64,000 bases of DNA from Lachnospiraceae bacterium YSD2013 (GTDB lineage Bacteria > Bacillota > Clostridia > Lachnospirales > Lachnospiraceae). How positions within the stretch are numbered: the first letter of the stretch is position 1; every line of letters starts with the position of its first letter. A model generated the notes under the pieces. It searched no databases and was not told the DNA's origin. It saw only the letters and a list, made by a program, of their open reading frames with translations. A program made the translations under genes and the position numbers. Of the stretch, positions 27,653 through 36,221 are shown piece after piece. The stretch is taken from assembly GCA_900100895.1 (NCBI GenBank), contig FMTX01000010.1, forward strand, positions 62,001-126,000. Reading direction: 5' to 3'.

Positions 27653-29296
27653 CTATCTGCACATATCAAGCGCATCCTGCAAAGCGAGCGGTCTGCTCCA
27701 TACGTAGCCCTGGATAAAGTCGCAGTTCTGCTCTCTTAAAAGCCTGAGCTGGGACTCGGACTCAACGCCTTCCGAGATTACCTCGCTGTCCATGATGTGT
27801 CCCATGTATATTACAAGCTTAACAAAGTCGCGGCTTACCTCGCTGGTCTCGATGTTATCCACAAGCGACTTGTCAACCTTAAGAAGGTCGAAAGGCAAGT
27901 GAAGGAGCTGCGCCAGAGACGTATATCCGGTACCGAAATCATCGAGCGCCAGCTTCGCTCCCATGCCACGGATTCTTTCGATATTGGCTACCGTGGTCTC
28001 GAGTGAGTCGTACAAAGAATACTCCGTAATTTCTACCTCAAGATGCTCTGCGGGGAAGCCCGTCTCCTCAAGAATTCTTGCAAGCTTACCTGCGAAATCG
28101 GGACTCGAAATGTCCTTGGCCGAAATGTTCACCGAAAGAAGAAGCTTATCGCCCGAGGTAAGAATTGCGTTCTTAAACTCCGTAAGAGCGCGCCTGAGAA
28201 CGTATTCGTCAATCTTGTATATAAGGTCGGTCTTCTCGGCTATCGGAATAAACTCGCCGGGGCTTATGTTGGTGCCGTCGGGAAGCTTCATTCTGATAAG
28301 AGTTTCGAAGCCTCTTAAGCCCTTATCTTCCGCTCTGTACTGAGGCTGGTATACGAGGAAAAAGTAATCGTTCTTAAGGCTTTCCTGAATGTAGCCTTCC
28401 ACCTGAGCTCTTCTTAAAAGCTCTTCTTCAAGGCTCTTGTTAAAGTATACGATTCTTTCTTTGTTGTTCTTGCTCGCATGATACATTGCAATGTCGGCGT
28501 ATCTTAAGAGCTTAAGAATCGAATTGGTATCTTCGGGATATGTGGCAACACCGGCAAAGCCTCTTAGGTAAAAGTTGGCGGGAACGCCGTCGCTGTCGAG
28601 AACGATTTTTTTGTCTACCTCATTCATGATTTCTTCCGCAATGAGTTTAATATCGTCGTTTTCGGGAATTGCTATGGCATACTCGGTACCGTCAAGCTTA
28701 CTTACGATGCTTCCTTTGCTTACTACCTTGCTGATTCTTTCGGCAATTATCGCAAGCGCCTTGTCACCGTATTCATAACCGAGGTTATCGTTAATGGATT
28801 TTAAGTTATTTACATGAAGAAACATCATGTGGAAGTGTCGGGAATCCGCCTGCTGCGCTTCAAGTTCTTTGATGAGGCCGCGTCTGTTTAGGAGTTTCGT
28901 CACAAGGTCGGTGATGCTGTCCATCTCCATCTGCTTAAACTGCCTTGCGATTATCTCACAGGATACCAGCGACATAAGAACCGTCACGGCTCCCGGAAGC
29001 GGAGTAAGCCCGCCACCGCTTCGTATTACGGCAAAGCCCATGGAAACAGCAGATATCAAAAGAATGACTCTTGCGATAATAACTCCCACACGAGCGTCTA
29101 TAAGAACCAAAACAACGCAAATAAGCGCCATAACAGCCTGTATGACGCCGATAATATTAACCACCGAAGTACGCCCGGCGACTTGCACGGGAATATTTCC
29201 GCCGTTAGGTATCTTCATGATAAGCATCTGTAGCACAAAGCACACCAATGTGCCTGCCATAAGGCAATATGCTTTTCCTTTTCTGCTAAGCTTCAT
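27653..29296 (-). CDS. Membrane protein with degenerate GGDEF and intact EAL domain
   Basis: 547 residues. About five membrane helices occupy residues 8-115. The GGDEF-like domain (120-275) has the active loop changed to KLDGTEYAI, so cyclase activity is unlikely. The EAL domain (about 285-540) keeps the catalytic set: the first Glu in GFETLIRM, Asn in SVNISAKD, Glu in VEITEYS, the Asp pair in LALDDFGTGYTSL, Lys in LLKVDKSLVD and Glu in ISEGVES, plus FIQGYVWSRPL. It should hydrolyse cyclic-di-GMP to pGpG, with the GGDEF part perhaps acting as a GTP sensor (known behaviour of similar proteins). It is a stand-alone gene. Confidence 0.88.
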   Translation of the reverse strand: MKLSRKGKAYCLMAGTLVCFVLQMLIMKIPNGGNIPVQVAGRTSVVNIIGVIQAVMALICVVLVLIDARVGVIIARVILLISAVSMGFAVIRSGGGLTPLPGAVTVLMSLVSCEIIARQFKQMEMDSITDLVTKLLNRRGLIKELEAQQADSRHFHMMFLHVNNLKSINDNLGYEYGDKALAIIAERISKVVSKGSIVSKLDGTEYAIAIPENDDIKLIAEEIMNEVDKKIVLDSDGVPANFYLRGFAGVATYPEDTNSILKLLRYADIAMYHASKNNKERIVYFNKSLEEELLRRAQVEGYIQESLKNDYFFLVYQPQYRAEDKGLRGFETLIRMKLPDGTNISPGEFIPIAEKTDLIYKIDEYVLRRALTEFKNAILTSGDKLLLSVNISAKDISSPDFAGKLARILEETGFPAEHLEVEITEYSLYDSLETTVANIERIRGMGAKLALDDFGTGYTSLAQLLHLPFDLLKVDKSLVDNIETSEVSRDFVKLVIYMGHIMDSEVISEGVESESQLRLLREQNCDFIQGYVWSRPLALQDALDMCR

Positions 29297-29395
29297 ATCG
29301 TTAACACATCCTCACTCAAAGAGATTTCAAAACTATTGTAAAAGTTGCAAATGTTTTGAAAATACAACTATATATTATTTCATTTAAGGCAACGA

Positions 29396-29435
29396 AAAAG
29401 CAAAGAAACAGCCCTAAAACCGTCGCTTTGCTTTT
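29396..29435 (-). terminator. Terminator after smsB
   Basis: Perfect 10-base-pair outer stem (AAAAGCAAAG / CTTTGCTTTT) with a 20-base loop and a following T-rich end on the minus strand, 8 bases after the stop. Confidence 0.75.
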
Positions 29436-29442
29436 GTTTACA

Positions 29443-30360
29443 TTATTTGAGGAATCCGTTTACAATCTGCTCTTCGGCTTCTTCTTCCGTAAGGCCGAGG
29501 GTCATAAGCTTGATAAGCTGTTCGCCCGCAATCTTACCGATGGCAGCCTCGTGAATAAGGCTTGCCTCAACGCTTGCAGCTGTAAGCTTGGGATCTGCGG
29601 CAACTACCGCTCTGTCCATGATGATGGCGTCGCATTCGGAGTGGCCGTTACACTTGTTATTACCTAAGATATTGGATGAAAACTCCTGTCTGGAATCGTC
29701 TCTTGCAACAGAACGTGACACGACGTCGGCATGAGAATCTTCACCGTTTAATTCAACGGTAAAGTCGGTGCGTGCAAACTGGTGACCGTGAGTCATGAGT
29801 TTTTCTTTGACAATAAATGTGGACTTATCGGCGCAGGTGCCCTTGGTGATACGGTTGGTGGAATCGATACCCTTAATCTGGGTGGTCTCCATCTCCATGT
29901 ATGCGCCTTCTTCAAGCTCGACAACGGTGGTGGGGTTCATGATGTTCTCGCCGTTTCCGTCGCCTTCGCCGTAGTGCTTCTCAATGTACTTAACATGAGC
30001 GTTCTTGCCGATGTGGAAGGTGTGAATACCGTCGTGACCGGAGTCCTGATCGCCGCAGTTGTGAATACCGCAGCCTGCCACGATTACCACATTGCTGTTC
30101 TCTCCGATAAAGAAATCGTTGTATACAAGGTCGGTAAGGCCGGTCTCGCTGATGATTACCGGAATGTGCACGCTTTCGTTCTTGGTGCCGGGTGCGATGA
30201 TGATGTTGATGCCGGGCTTGTCGGTCTTGGACTCAATCGTGATATTGGCGGTTGAATTTCTGCCTATGGACTGACCGTTGGAGCGAATGTTGTAAGCGCC
30301 CTCGGGGGTTCCGTGAATGTCGGCGATTTCCTTAAGAAGGTTTAACTGCATAGCATCCAT
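29443..30360 (-). CDS. smsB: SufB/SufD-like scaffold of a minimal Fe-S assembly system (SmsB)
   Basis: 305 residues, far shorter than SufB (~470), which fits the compact SMS-type scaffold. The parallel beta-helix core is evident from many GXNAHVKY-like strands. The Cys in GHSECDAIIMD aligns with the catalytic scaffold Cys of SufB, and the helical end LIHEAAIGKIAGEQLIKLMTLGL is the conserved SufC-binding part. It shares one base with smsC. No sufS, sufU or sufD lies nearby. The minimal two-gene SMS system is known from anaerobes; the assignment rests on architecture. Confidence 0.85.
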   Translation of the reverse strand: MDAMQLNLLKEIADIHGTPEGAYNIRSNGQSIGRNSTANITIESKTDKPGINIIIAPGTKNESVHIPVIISETGLTDLVYNDFFIGENSNVVIVAGCGIHNCGDQDSGHDGIHTFHIGKNAHVKYIEKHYGEGDGNGENIMNPTTVVELEEGAYMEMETTQIKGIDSTNRITKGTCADKSTFIVKEKLMTHGHQFARTDFTVELNGEDSHADVVSRSVARDDSRQEFSSNILGNNKCNGHSECDAIIMDRAVVAADPKLTAASVEASLIHEAAIGKIAGEQLIKLMTLGLTEEEAEEQIVNGFLK

Positions 30361-31085
30361 TAGCGTACACCTCCTTCTTCAAGCTTCACGCAGGTGCCGC
30401 TTCCGATTTCCATGAACAAATCGGGGTAGACATCTTCCTGAGTGCCGTCCGCTGTAATTACACCGTTTGAAAGAACGATGATTCTGTCAGCCGTCTTAAG
30501 AATGCGTTCCTGGTGAGAAATGATAACTATGGAACCGTTAATCTTCTCATGCATCTTTTCAAATACCTTAATAAGACTGTTAAAGCTCCAAAGGTCGATA
30601 CCCGCTTCGGGCTCGTCGAAAAGAGAAAGCTTGGTGCCGCGGGCAATAATCATGGCTATCTCGATACGCTTAAGCTCGCCGCCTGACAAAGAAGCATTTA
30701 CTTCTCTGTTGATGTAATCTCTTGCACAAAGGCCTACTTCCGAAAGAATCGCGCATGCGCCGTTAAAATCAATGGTCTTGCCGGAAGCAAGGGTCAGCAA
30801 GTCGCGTACCGTAATACCCTTAAATCTTACGGGCTGCTGAAAGGCAAAGCTGATGCCCTTATTGGCTCTCTCGGTAATGGAAAGTCCGGTAATGTCCTCT
30901 CCGTCTAAGATTATCTGACCCTTGGTGGGAGTAATGATACCTGCGATAATCTTAGCAAGTGTAGACTTACCTCCGCCGTTGGGACCGGTAATGGCAGTGA
31001 ATCCGCCGTCTATCTTAAGACTTATGTCTTTGATAATGTCATGTTCGTCTTCAGCTGTGTAGCTGATATTCTTTAACTCTAACAC
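30360..31085 (-). CDS. smsC: SufC-like ABC ATPase of the minimal Fe-S assembly system (SmsC)
   Basis: 241 residues. Complete soluble ABC ATPase: Walker A GPNGGGKSTLAK (about 34-45), signature LSGGELKRIEIAMIIARG, Walker B LSLFDEPEAGID and the switch His in VIISHQER. The SufC-like D-x-D-x-x-G stretch EPEAGIDLWSF follows Walker B. It powers conformational change in the SmsB scaffold during cluster assembly. Second gene of the thioesterase-smsC-smsB operon, 15 bases after the thioesterase. Confidence 0.9.
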   Translation of the reverse strand: MLELKNISYTAEDEHDIIKDISLKIDGGFTAITGPNGGGKSTLAKIIAGIITPTKGQIILDGEDITGLSITERANKGISFAFQQPVRFKGITVRDLLTLASGKTIDFNGACAILSEVGLCARDYINREVNASLSGGELKRIEIAMIIARGTKLSLFDEPEAGIDLWSFNSLIKVFEKMHEKINGSIVIISHQERILKTADRIIVLSNGVITADGTQEDVYPDLFMEIGSGTCVKLEEGGVR

Positions 31086-31100
31086 TTTCTTGCTCCTTCT

Positions 31101-31526
31101 TTATATAGAAACGTCCTTGGGTGAACGATAGAATGTAAAGCTTCCGTCGTCTACCAGAGTACCGTCGTCGTTCTTAATCTTAACCTTAACCACAATAAGA
31201 TGGTTGCCTCCGCGAACTCTCTTAGCCTCGCAGTATATATACTCACGGCTTACTGCAGGCTCAAGGTAATTCATGCTGCCTTCGACTGTGGTGCAGAACT
31301 TGCCGCTCATACATGCAACCGTTCCTGCCAGAATGTCTGCAAAAGAATACAGCACTCCTCCGTGAACCGAGCCGTAATTGTTAAGAAGCGGCTTCTTAAA
31401 GGGAATACGCGCTCTTATGAACTTTTCTTCAAACTCTAAGATTTCGATGCCAAGGTGCCTTGAAAACTCGTCTTTAAGAAGCACTTCGGTCATAACTTTC
31501 TTATTTTCTTCAAATGTAGCAGCCAT
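31101..31526 (-). CDS. PaaI/YiiD-type hotdog-fold thioesterase
   Basis: 141 residues with the hotdog signature NYGSVHGGVLYSFADILAG (about 51-69), in which the HGG and the downstream Asp are catalytic in related acyl-CoA thioesterases. The substrate is unknown. It is the first gene before smsC-smsB and shares the promoter at 31561-31590. Confidence 0.88.
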   Translation of the reverse strand: MAATFEENKKVMTEVLLKDEFSRHLGIEILEFEEKFIRARIPFKKPLLNNYGSVHGGVLYSFADILAGTVACMSGKFCTTVEGSMNYLEPAVSREYIYCEAKRVRGGNHLIVVKVKIKNDDGTLVDDGSFTFYRSPKDVSI

Positions 31527-31560
31527 GATTCCAACCTCACTGTCAATTCAAGCAGAAGTA

Positions 31561-31590
31561 ATTGTACTATAAACTTATAGGCAAAAGCAA
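31561..31590 (-). promoter_or_regulatory. Promoter of the thioesterase-smsCB operon
   Basis: Minus-strand -35 TTGCTT (31585-31590), 18-base spacer, -10 TACAAT (31561-31566). It lies between the GTPase stop and the thioesterase start. Confidence 0.6.
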
Positions 31591-31600
31591 CCATTTAATA

Positions 31601-34198
31601 TCACTCCGTAATTCTTACGGAGTCAGGCAGCTTCATGCTTTTTAGCTCGTCGCTCTTTCTTAGGCAGTCTTCTTCAAAGTCTCTTGAGGACATAAGTGTG
31701 CATCCTGCGCCTCTGATAATTACCTGCTCAACGCCGTCGCTGGTGACCACTATAATGTCGTACTTCTTGCCATTGTCGTGGGCGTACCTTTCGATGTATC
31801 GGTCGGCTGTCTCGGCAGTCTTGGTGTAGACCACGGTTATGTTGTGGTACTTAATCTCCTCGGTGCTGTGACCGGGAACCTTGTATGCATCGAATACCAG
31901 AATCGTCTTAATGCCTGTTATGCCGCTGTAGTTGCTGACTATGTCCATCAGGCGTCCTGCGGCGCCGCCCATGTCTTTCTCGGCTATTGAATTAAGCTCT
32001 GCCCAGGCGTGGACTACGTTGTAGCCGTCGATGAGCATGTATTTATCTTTAACCGGGGTGCCCTTGTAAGATGTAGGCGTAGGATTAATGGGCTTACCGC
32101 CTATTCGGCGACGTTCGCGCATTGCTTCGCTTATGCCTTTGTATGAGCCTTTACGGCCGCTTCTGTTGGCATAGGCGGTCTTGTTGATAATCTCGTCTAT
32201 TTCTTCGGTGGTGACAAAGATTTCTGCACGTTCCTTGGAAGTGGTAGCGTTTACGGGTGCTCCCGATTCGTCATTATCCCGCGCTTCACCCATGAGGGGC
32301 AAGTGCATGTAATTATATACTTCGTGCCAGGGGATTACCGTACCTGCGCCGTGTGAGCAGAATACGGAATCGGGCGTGTTGCGTAGATCGTTCTCGGGGC
32401 TGTATGCACGCGCCGCTATTACTTCCTCGGCGTTGTGGCAAGGCTCGTAGCCGGCAAGACTTACGGATAATGTGCCAAGGCCCTTGGTGTAAGCCGCGAC
32501 TTCTTTGGCATAGCCGTTGAGAGTCGATACCGGGGCCTTTCCGGTGATGATGGATATTCCGTCACGCTGCTCGGAAACCTCCGCGGTTCCCCACATTCTA
32601 TCGATGTCGGTCATGGCGCGACCCACAGCGCTGTCGGGCACTGTCAGTTCGTAAAAATAAAACGGCTCGAGCAGAATCGACTCAGCCATCATAAGGCCCT
32701 GTCGTACCGCACGATACGTGGCCTGTCTGAAGTCACCGCCCTCGGTGTGCTTAAGGTGGGCTTTACCGGCCACCAGTGTAATCTTCATATCGGTTACGGG
32801 TGAGCCCGTAAGAACTCCCCTGTGCTCGCGCTCGCCCAGATGGGTAAGCACCAATCGCTGCCAGTTAAGCGCAAGGTCATCGGTGGATACGTCGGTATCA
32901 AACTGCATGCCTGCGCCGCGGTCGAGCGGTTCCATCTTAAGGTGCACTTCCGCGTAGTGTCTGAGCGGTTCAAAGTGGCCGACGCCCTCGACGGTGTCCG
33001 CGATGGTTTCTTTGTACAGGATGTTGCCTACGCCAAAAGAAACCATTATGTTGTAGCGCTCTTCTATCTCCCTTGTGAGGATTTCCGTCTGAACCTCGCC
33101 CATCAAGTGGACGTAGATTTCCCTGGTGCCTTCATTGTATTCAATCTTCAGGTTGGGCTCTTCTTCTTCGAGTTCGAGGAGGTATCTGTGCATGGCCTGA
33201 CGGTCGACATCGTCGGGATATTTCACTGCATATGTTAATACCGGTTCGATGTATGTATCCGTAACATTTGTTACATTTCCATATGTCGAGCCGGGACGTG
33301 AATTCTTAAGACCGGTAACAGCCACTATGTCGGTGGCGTAAGCTTCGGGAACCGCCTCGTATTTCTCGCCGGAGTAAAGTCTTATCTCGTTAATCTTCTC
33401 GTCTCCAAGCGTATCCTTAACCTTCAGGGTGCCGCCCATAAGCTTAAGGTGGGTAAGCCTGTTGCCTGCCTTGTCGCGGGTAATCTTAAGGCATACTGCG
33501 GCCAAAGAGTCCTTAACGGCTGCCGGTCGCGAATAGGTCTTTAATGCCTCGAGGAACTCTCCGACGCCGTCGCCCTTAAGCGCCGAGCCGAAAAAGACGG
33601 GGAATGCGTGGCATGTGGCAATAGTGTCTGCAATTTCCTCGTCGGAAATCGAGCCTGTTTCCATATATTTATCAAGGAGTGCTTCCGAGGCGGTAGCTAT
33701 TTCCTCGTAGAAATTGTCTGTATGAAGTTCCGAAAAGTCTAAGGCTTCGGGAGAGAGTTCTTTTCTTAAGTTCTGTAGTGACTTCTCCTTGTCAAAGCCC
33801 GGTAAGTCAGTCTTGTTAACAAATATGAATGTGGGAATGTTACGGTGTCTAAGCAATTTCCACACGGTCTTGGTGTGGGCCTGAACACCGTCGGATGCGT
33901 TGATGATAAGAATCGCCTGGTCGCAGATGTTGAGGGCGCGTTCCATTTCGCCCGAGAAATCCACGTGTCCGGGAGTGTCTGTAAGAATCAGTTCAATGTC
34001 CCCGAGGTTAAGCCTTGCAACCTTGGAGTAGATGGTAATACCTCGCTCTCTTTCCCATGTGTTGTTGTCGAGGAAAGAATCCTTAGTGTCCACTCTTCCC
34101 TTTTTACGAAGCACACCTGCCTCATACAAAAGAGCTTCCGATAATGTAGTTTTGCCTGCGTCTACGTGGGCGAGGATACCCGTTACAATTTTACTCAT
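31601..34198 (-). CDS. Tet(M)-like translational GTPase fused to a Rae1/YacP-like NYN ribonuclease
   Basis: 865 residues from ATG at 34198; the longer reading starts at a TTG without ribosome-binding site and precedes the family start. Residues 1-640 follow the EF-G/Tet(M) layout: G1 AHVDAGKTTLSEA, ERGITI, DTPGHVDF, NKTD, then domains II-V. After a basic, Arg-rich linker (about 640-715), residues 720-865 match the YacP/Rae1 NYN nuclease: LIDGYNVVHAWAEL, ILVFDAYKVPG, VYTKTAETADRYIERYA, VVTSDGVEQ and GCTLMSSRDFEED, with all acidic metal ligands. Bacillus Rae1 cuts mRNA in the ribosomal A site (known); a GTPase that docks at the same site would deliver it (inference). Tetracycline resistance cannot be assumed. 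It stands alone, divergent from the CxxCxxxCC gene. Confidence 0.9.
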   Translation of the reverse strand: MSKIVTGILAHVDAGKTTLSEALLYEAGVLRKKGRVDTKDSFLDNNTWERERGITIYSKVARLNLGDIELILTDTPGHVDFSGEMERALNICDQAILIINASDGVQAHTKTVWKLLRHRNIPTFIFVNKTDLPGFDKEKSLQNLRKELSPEALDFSELHTDNFYEEIATASEALLDKYMETGSISDEEIADTIATCHAFPVFFGSALKGDGVGEFLEALKTYSRPAAVKDSLAAVCLKITRDKAGNRLTHLKLMGGTLKVKDTLGDEKINEIRLYSGEKYEAVPEAYATDIVAVTGLKNSRPGSTYGNVTNVTDTYIEPVLTYAVKYPDDVDRQAMHRYLLELEEEEPNLKIEYNEGTREIYVHLMGEVQTEILTREIEERYNIMVSFGVGNILYKETIADTVEGVGHFEPLRHYAEVHLKMEPLDRGAGMQFDTDVSTDDLALNWQRLVLTHLGEREHRGVLTGSPVTDMKITLVAGKAHLKHTEGGDFRQATYRAVRQGLMMAESILLEPFYFYELTVPDSAVGRAMTDIDRMWGTAEVSEQRDGISIITGKAPVSTLNGYAKEVAAYTKGLGTLSVSLAGYEPCHNAEEVIAARAYSPENDLRNTPDSVFCSHGAGTVIPWHEVYNYMHLPLMGEARDNDESGAPVNATTSKERAEIFVTTEEIDEIINKTAYANRSGRKGSYKGISEAMRERRRIGGKPINPTPTSYKGTPVKDKYMLIDGYNVVHAWAELNSIAEKDMGGAAGRLMDIVSNYSGITGIKTILVFDAYKVPGHSTEEIKYHNITVVYTKTAETADRYIERYAHDNGKKYDIIVVTSDGVEQVIIRGAGCTLMSSRDFEEDCLRKSDELKSMKLPDSVRITE

Positions 34199-34204
34199 GG
34201 GGTA

Positions 34205-34215
34205 ATTGTAGCATA
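34205..34215 (-). promoter_or_regulatory. Extended -10 promoter giving a predicted leaderless mRNA
   Basis: Minus-strand TATGCTACAAT: an extended -10 (TATGC) joined to TACAAT (34205-34210). Only six bases separate it from the GTPase ATG, so the predicted transcription start is the A of the start codon. No Shine-Dalgarno sequence lies upstream, in contrast with almost every other gene here. Confidence 0.6.
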
Positions 34216-34289
34216 AAGCGACGCGGGCTTCTTTCTTTTTCCGCAAATTTTATATATAATTAATCCACATTGAGTTAGGAAGGCTTATC

Positions 34290-34943
34290 ATGAAGAGAAA
34301 TTTGACTTTCGAAGAAATTTCAGACGGAAAGCGATATTCCTCCGGTGACCTTGCCAAGATTGGCTGCGGCGACTGTAACGGTTGCTCGGAGTGCTGCAGG
34401 GTGACTGAAGATACGATATTTCTGGATCCGTATGACATATACAGTTTGAGTGCGGGGTTGTCCGAGACCTTCGCGACGATGCTTGATAAAACGATTGGGC
34501 TTACGGTTACCGACAGTGTAGTTACACCCTTTCTTAAAAAGAAAGAGTCCGACGGCGCCTGCGGATTCTTAAATGCCGAGGGACGTTGCGGTATTCATAG
34601 CTTCCGCCCCGGGTTCTGTCGTCTCTTCCCGCTTGGGCGCATTTACAACGATGACGGAAGTTTTGATTACTTTATTCAGGTTCATGAATGTCCTTATCCC
34701 AACAAGACTAAGGTTAAGATTAAGTCGTGGCTCGGGATTCCGTCGCTTGGTCGTTACGAAGAGTTCGTGCGGACGTGGCACGAGATTGTTAAGAATATAA
34801 GCGAGTGTATGGTCGATAATCCGACTCTTGCACGGGAAGCCAATGTAAGGATGCTTAAGATATTCTTTGAGACTCCTTACGACATGACAGAGGACTTCTA
34901 CTCACAGTTTCATGAGCGAGTCCTAATATATCAGGGAGCATGA
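34290..34943 (+). CDS. YkgJ-like CxxCxxxCC cysteine-cluster protein
   Basis: 217 residues. The zinc/iron-chelating signature appears as CGDCNGCSECCRV (about 28-40), with further conserved Cys in GRCGIHSFRPGFCRLFPLG, as in the YkgJ/Fli(B)-like metal-binding family. TTAGGAAGG lies 6 bases before the ATG, and TATAAT at 34255-34260 is a plausible -10. The C-terminal half is helical without recognised motifs. Divergent from the GTPase-NYN gene; a shared role is possible but unproven. Function unknown beyond probable metal binding. Confidence 0.8.
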   Translation: MKRNLTFEEISDGKRYSSGDLAKIGCGDCNGCSECCRVTEDTIFLDPYDIYSLSAGLSETFATMLDKTIGLTVTDSVVTPFLKKKESDGACGFLNAEGRCGIHSFRPGFCRLFPLGRIYNDDGSFDYFIQVHECPYPNKTKVKIKSWLGIPSLGRYEEFVRTWHEIVKNISECMVDNPTLAREANVRMLKIFFETPYDMTEDFYSQFHERVLIYQGA

Positions 34944-34949
34944 TAAAAC

Positions 34950-34970
34950 GGGGCGCCTTACAGGCGTCCC
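34950..34970 (-). terminator. Hairpin terminator overlapping the hflX stop, possibly bidirectional
   Basis: 9-base arms (GGGGCGCCT / AGGCGTCCC, one mismatch) with TTTT on the minus-strand side, overlapping the last codons of hflX. It also faces the end of the plus-strand gene at 34943, where its T-rich side is weaker. Confidence 0.7.
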
Positions 34971-36184
34971 GCTGTTTCTCTCGGCACATAGGCCTCTACA
35001 TATATGCCGTCTTCTCTGTAATCTTCGATTAAGAGCTTGCCGGTCTTTCTGATAAGCTGAATCTTTCCCGCTTCGGTGAAGGGGAAGGTTCTTTTTATTT
35101 CTACTTTTCTCTCGGCAAGAATGTCTTCGATGGCCTTGTTGAATTCATCGATGCCAAGTCCGGTTCTGGCAGAAATGTTGATGGATTTGTAAGCTCTGAT
35201 GTCCTTGTATCCGTGATTAAGTCCCGCCACATCACACTTATTAAAGAGCGTGATTACCGGGCGACCTTCCACATCAAGGCTGTGCAATGTGTCATAGACT
35301 ACATCCATCTTGGCATAGGCTTCCGGGTCGGAGGCGTCTACCACGTGGACGATAATGTCCGAGTACTTGGCCTCTTCAAGTGTACTCTTGAATGCCTCGA
35401 TAAGGTGGTGGGGAAGCTTGTCTATAAATCCTACCGTATCGGTAAGAAGCACTTCCTCGCCGCTATTAAGTTCATACTTACGAGTGGTCGGGTCGAGCGT
35501 CGCAAAGAGCTTATCTTCGGATAACACTTCCGAGTCGGTTAAGCTGTTAAGAAGCGTGGACTTGCCGGCATTGGTATAGCCTACAATGGCAAGTACGGGA
35601 ATGTTACTGCGCTCACGTCTCGCTCTGGTAACGGTTCTGTGCTTCACGATTTCTTTGAGCTCTGCTTTGAGCTTGGAGATTCGGTTCTTGACTACTCGTC
35701 TGTCCGATTCAAGCTTGGTCTCACCGGGGCCTCTGGTACCGATACCGCCGCCGAGCCTTGACATTGACTTACCGTATCCGGCGAGTCTTGTAAGGCTGTA
35801 TCGAAGCTGTGCAAGTTCAACCTGAATCTTACCTTCCTGAGTCTTCGCTCTGCCTGCGAAGATATCAAGGATAAGTACTGTTCTATCCATGACCTTGGTA
35901 TCAAGAATCTTGGACATGTTATTCATCTGGGAGGGAGTCAGCTCATCGTCACAGATGATACCGGTGGCTCCCGTGGCCTCTATAAGCTCTTTAATCTCTT
36001 CAAGCTTACCTGATCCTACGTATGTTGTAGGGTGCTCGTATTCGCGAGTCTGAATTACTCTGCCGACTGTCTCGGCTCCTGCGGTCTTGGCAAGCTCGTA
36101 AAGCTCATGCAGACTTTCTTCCGCATCGGCTCCCGATGTCTCGCTTACCCCTACCAATATTACTTTCTCAATTAATTTTTCCAT
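34958..36184 (-). CDS. hflX: Ribosome-associated GTPase HflX
   Basis: 408 residues. N-terminal HflX domain with TYVGSGKLEEIKELI and ICDDELTPSQM, the Gly-rich GGGIGTRGPGETKLE linker, and the G domain: AIVGYTNAGKSTLLN (about 202-216), TDTVGFI and NKCD. HflX splits stalled or heat-damaged 70S ribosomes (known). It starts 37 bases after the flavoprotein gene and probably shares its promoter. Together with the GTPase-NYN fusion and RqcH it makes three ribosome-rescue-type factors in this window. Confidence 0.95.
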   Translation of the reverse strand: MEKLIEKVILVGVSETSGADAEESLHELYELAKTAGAETVGRVIQTREYEHPTTYVGSGKLEEIKELIEATGATGIICDDELTPSQMNNMSKILDTKVMDRTVLILDIFAGRAKTQEGKIQVELAQLRYSLTRLAGYGKSMSRLGGGIGTRGPGETKLESDRRVVKNRISKLKAELKEIVKHRTVTRARRERSNIPVLAIVGYTNAGKSTLLNSLTDSEVLSEDKLFATLDPTTRKYELNSGEEVLLTDTVGFIDKLPHHLIEAFKSTLEEAKYSDIIVHVVDASDPEAYAKMDVVYDTLHSLDVEGRPVITLFNKCDVAGLNHGYKDIRAYKSINISARTGLGIDEFNKAIEDILAERKVEIKRTFPFTEAGKIQLIRKTGKLLIEDYREDGIYVEAYVPRETAGRL

Positions 36185-36221
36185 ATTTATCTCTCTGTAT
36201 GGAATCAGCCCGGTGCACTAT

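Noticed and set aside
31601-34198. Plain tetracycline resistance gene
   Set aside because: The extra NYN nuclease and non-mobile setting make a resistance call unsafe; only the ribosomal GTPase architecture is supported.
34199-34246. Upstream TTG extension of the GTPase-NYN frame
   Set aside because: No ribosome-binding site, it spans the predicted -10 box, and the family start MSKIVTGILAHVDAGKTT begins at 34198.
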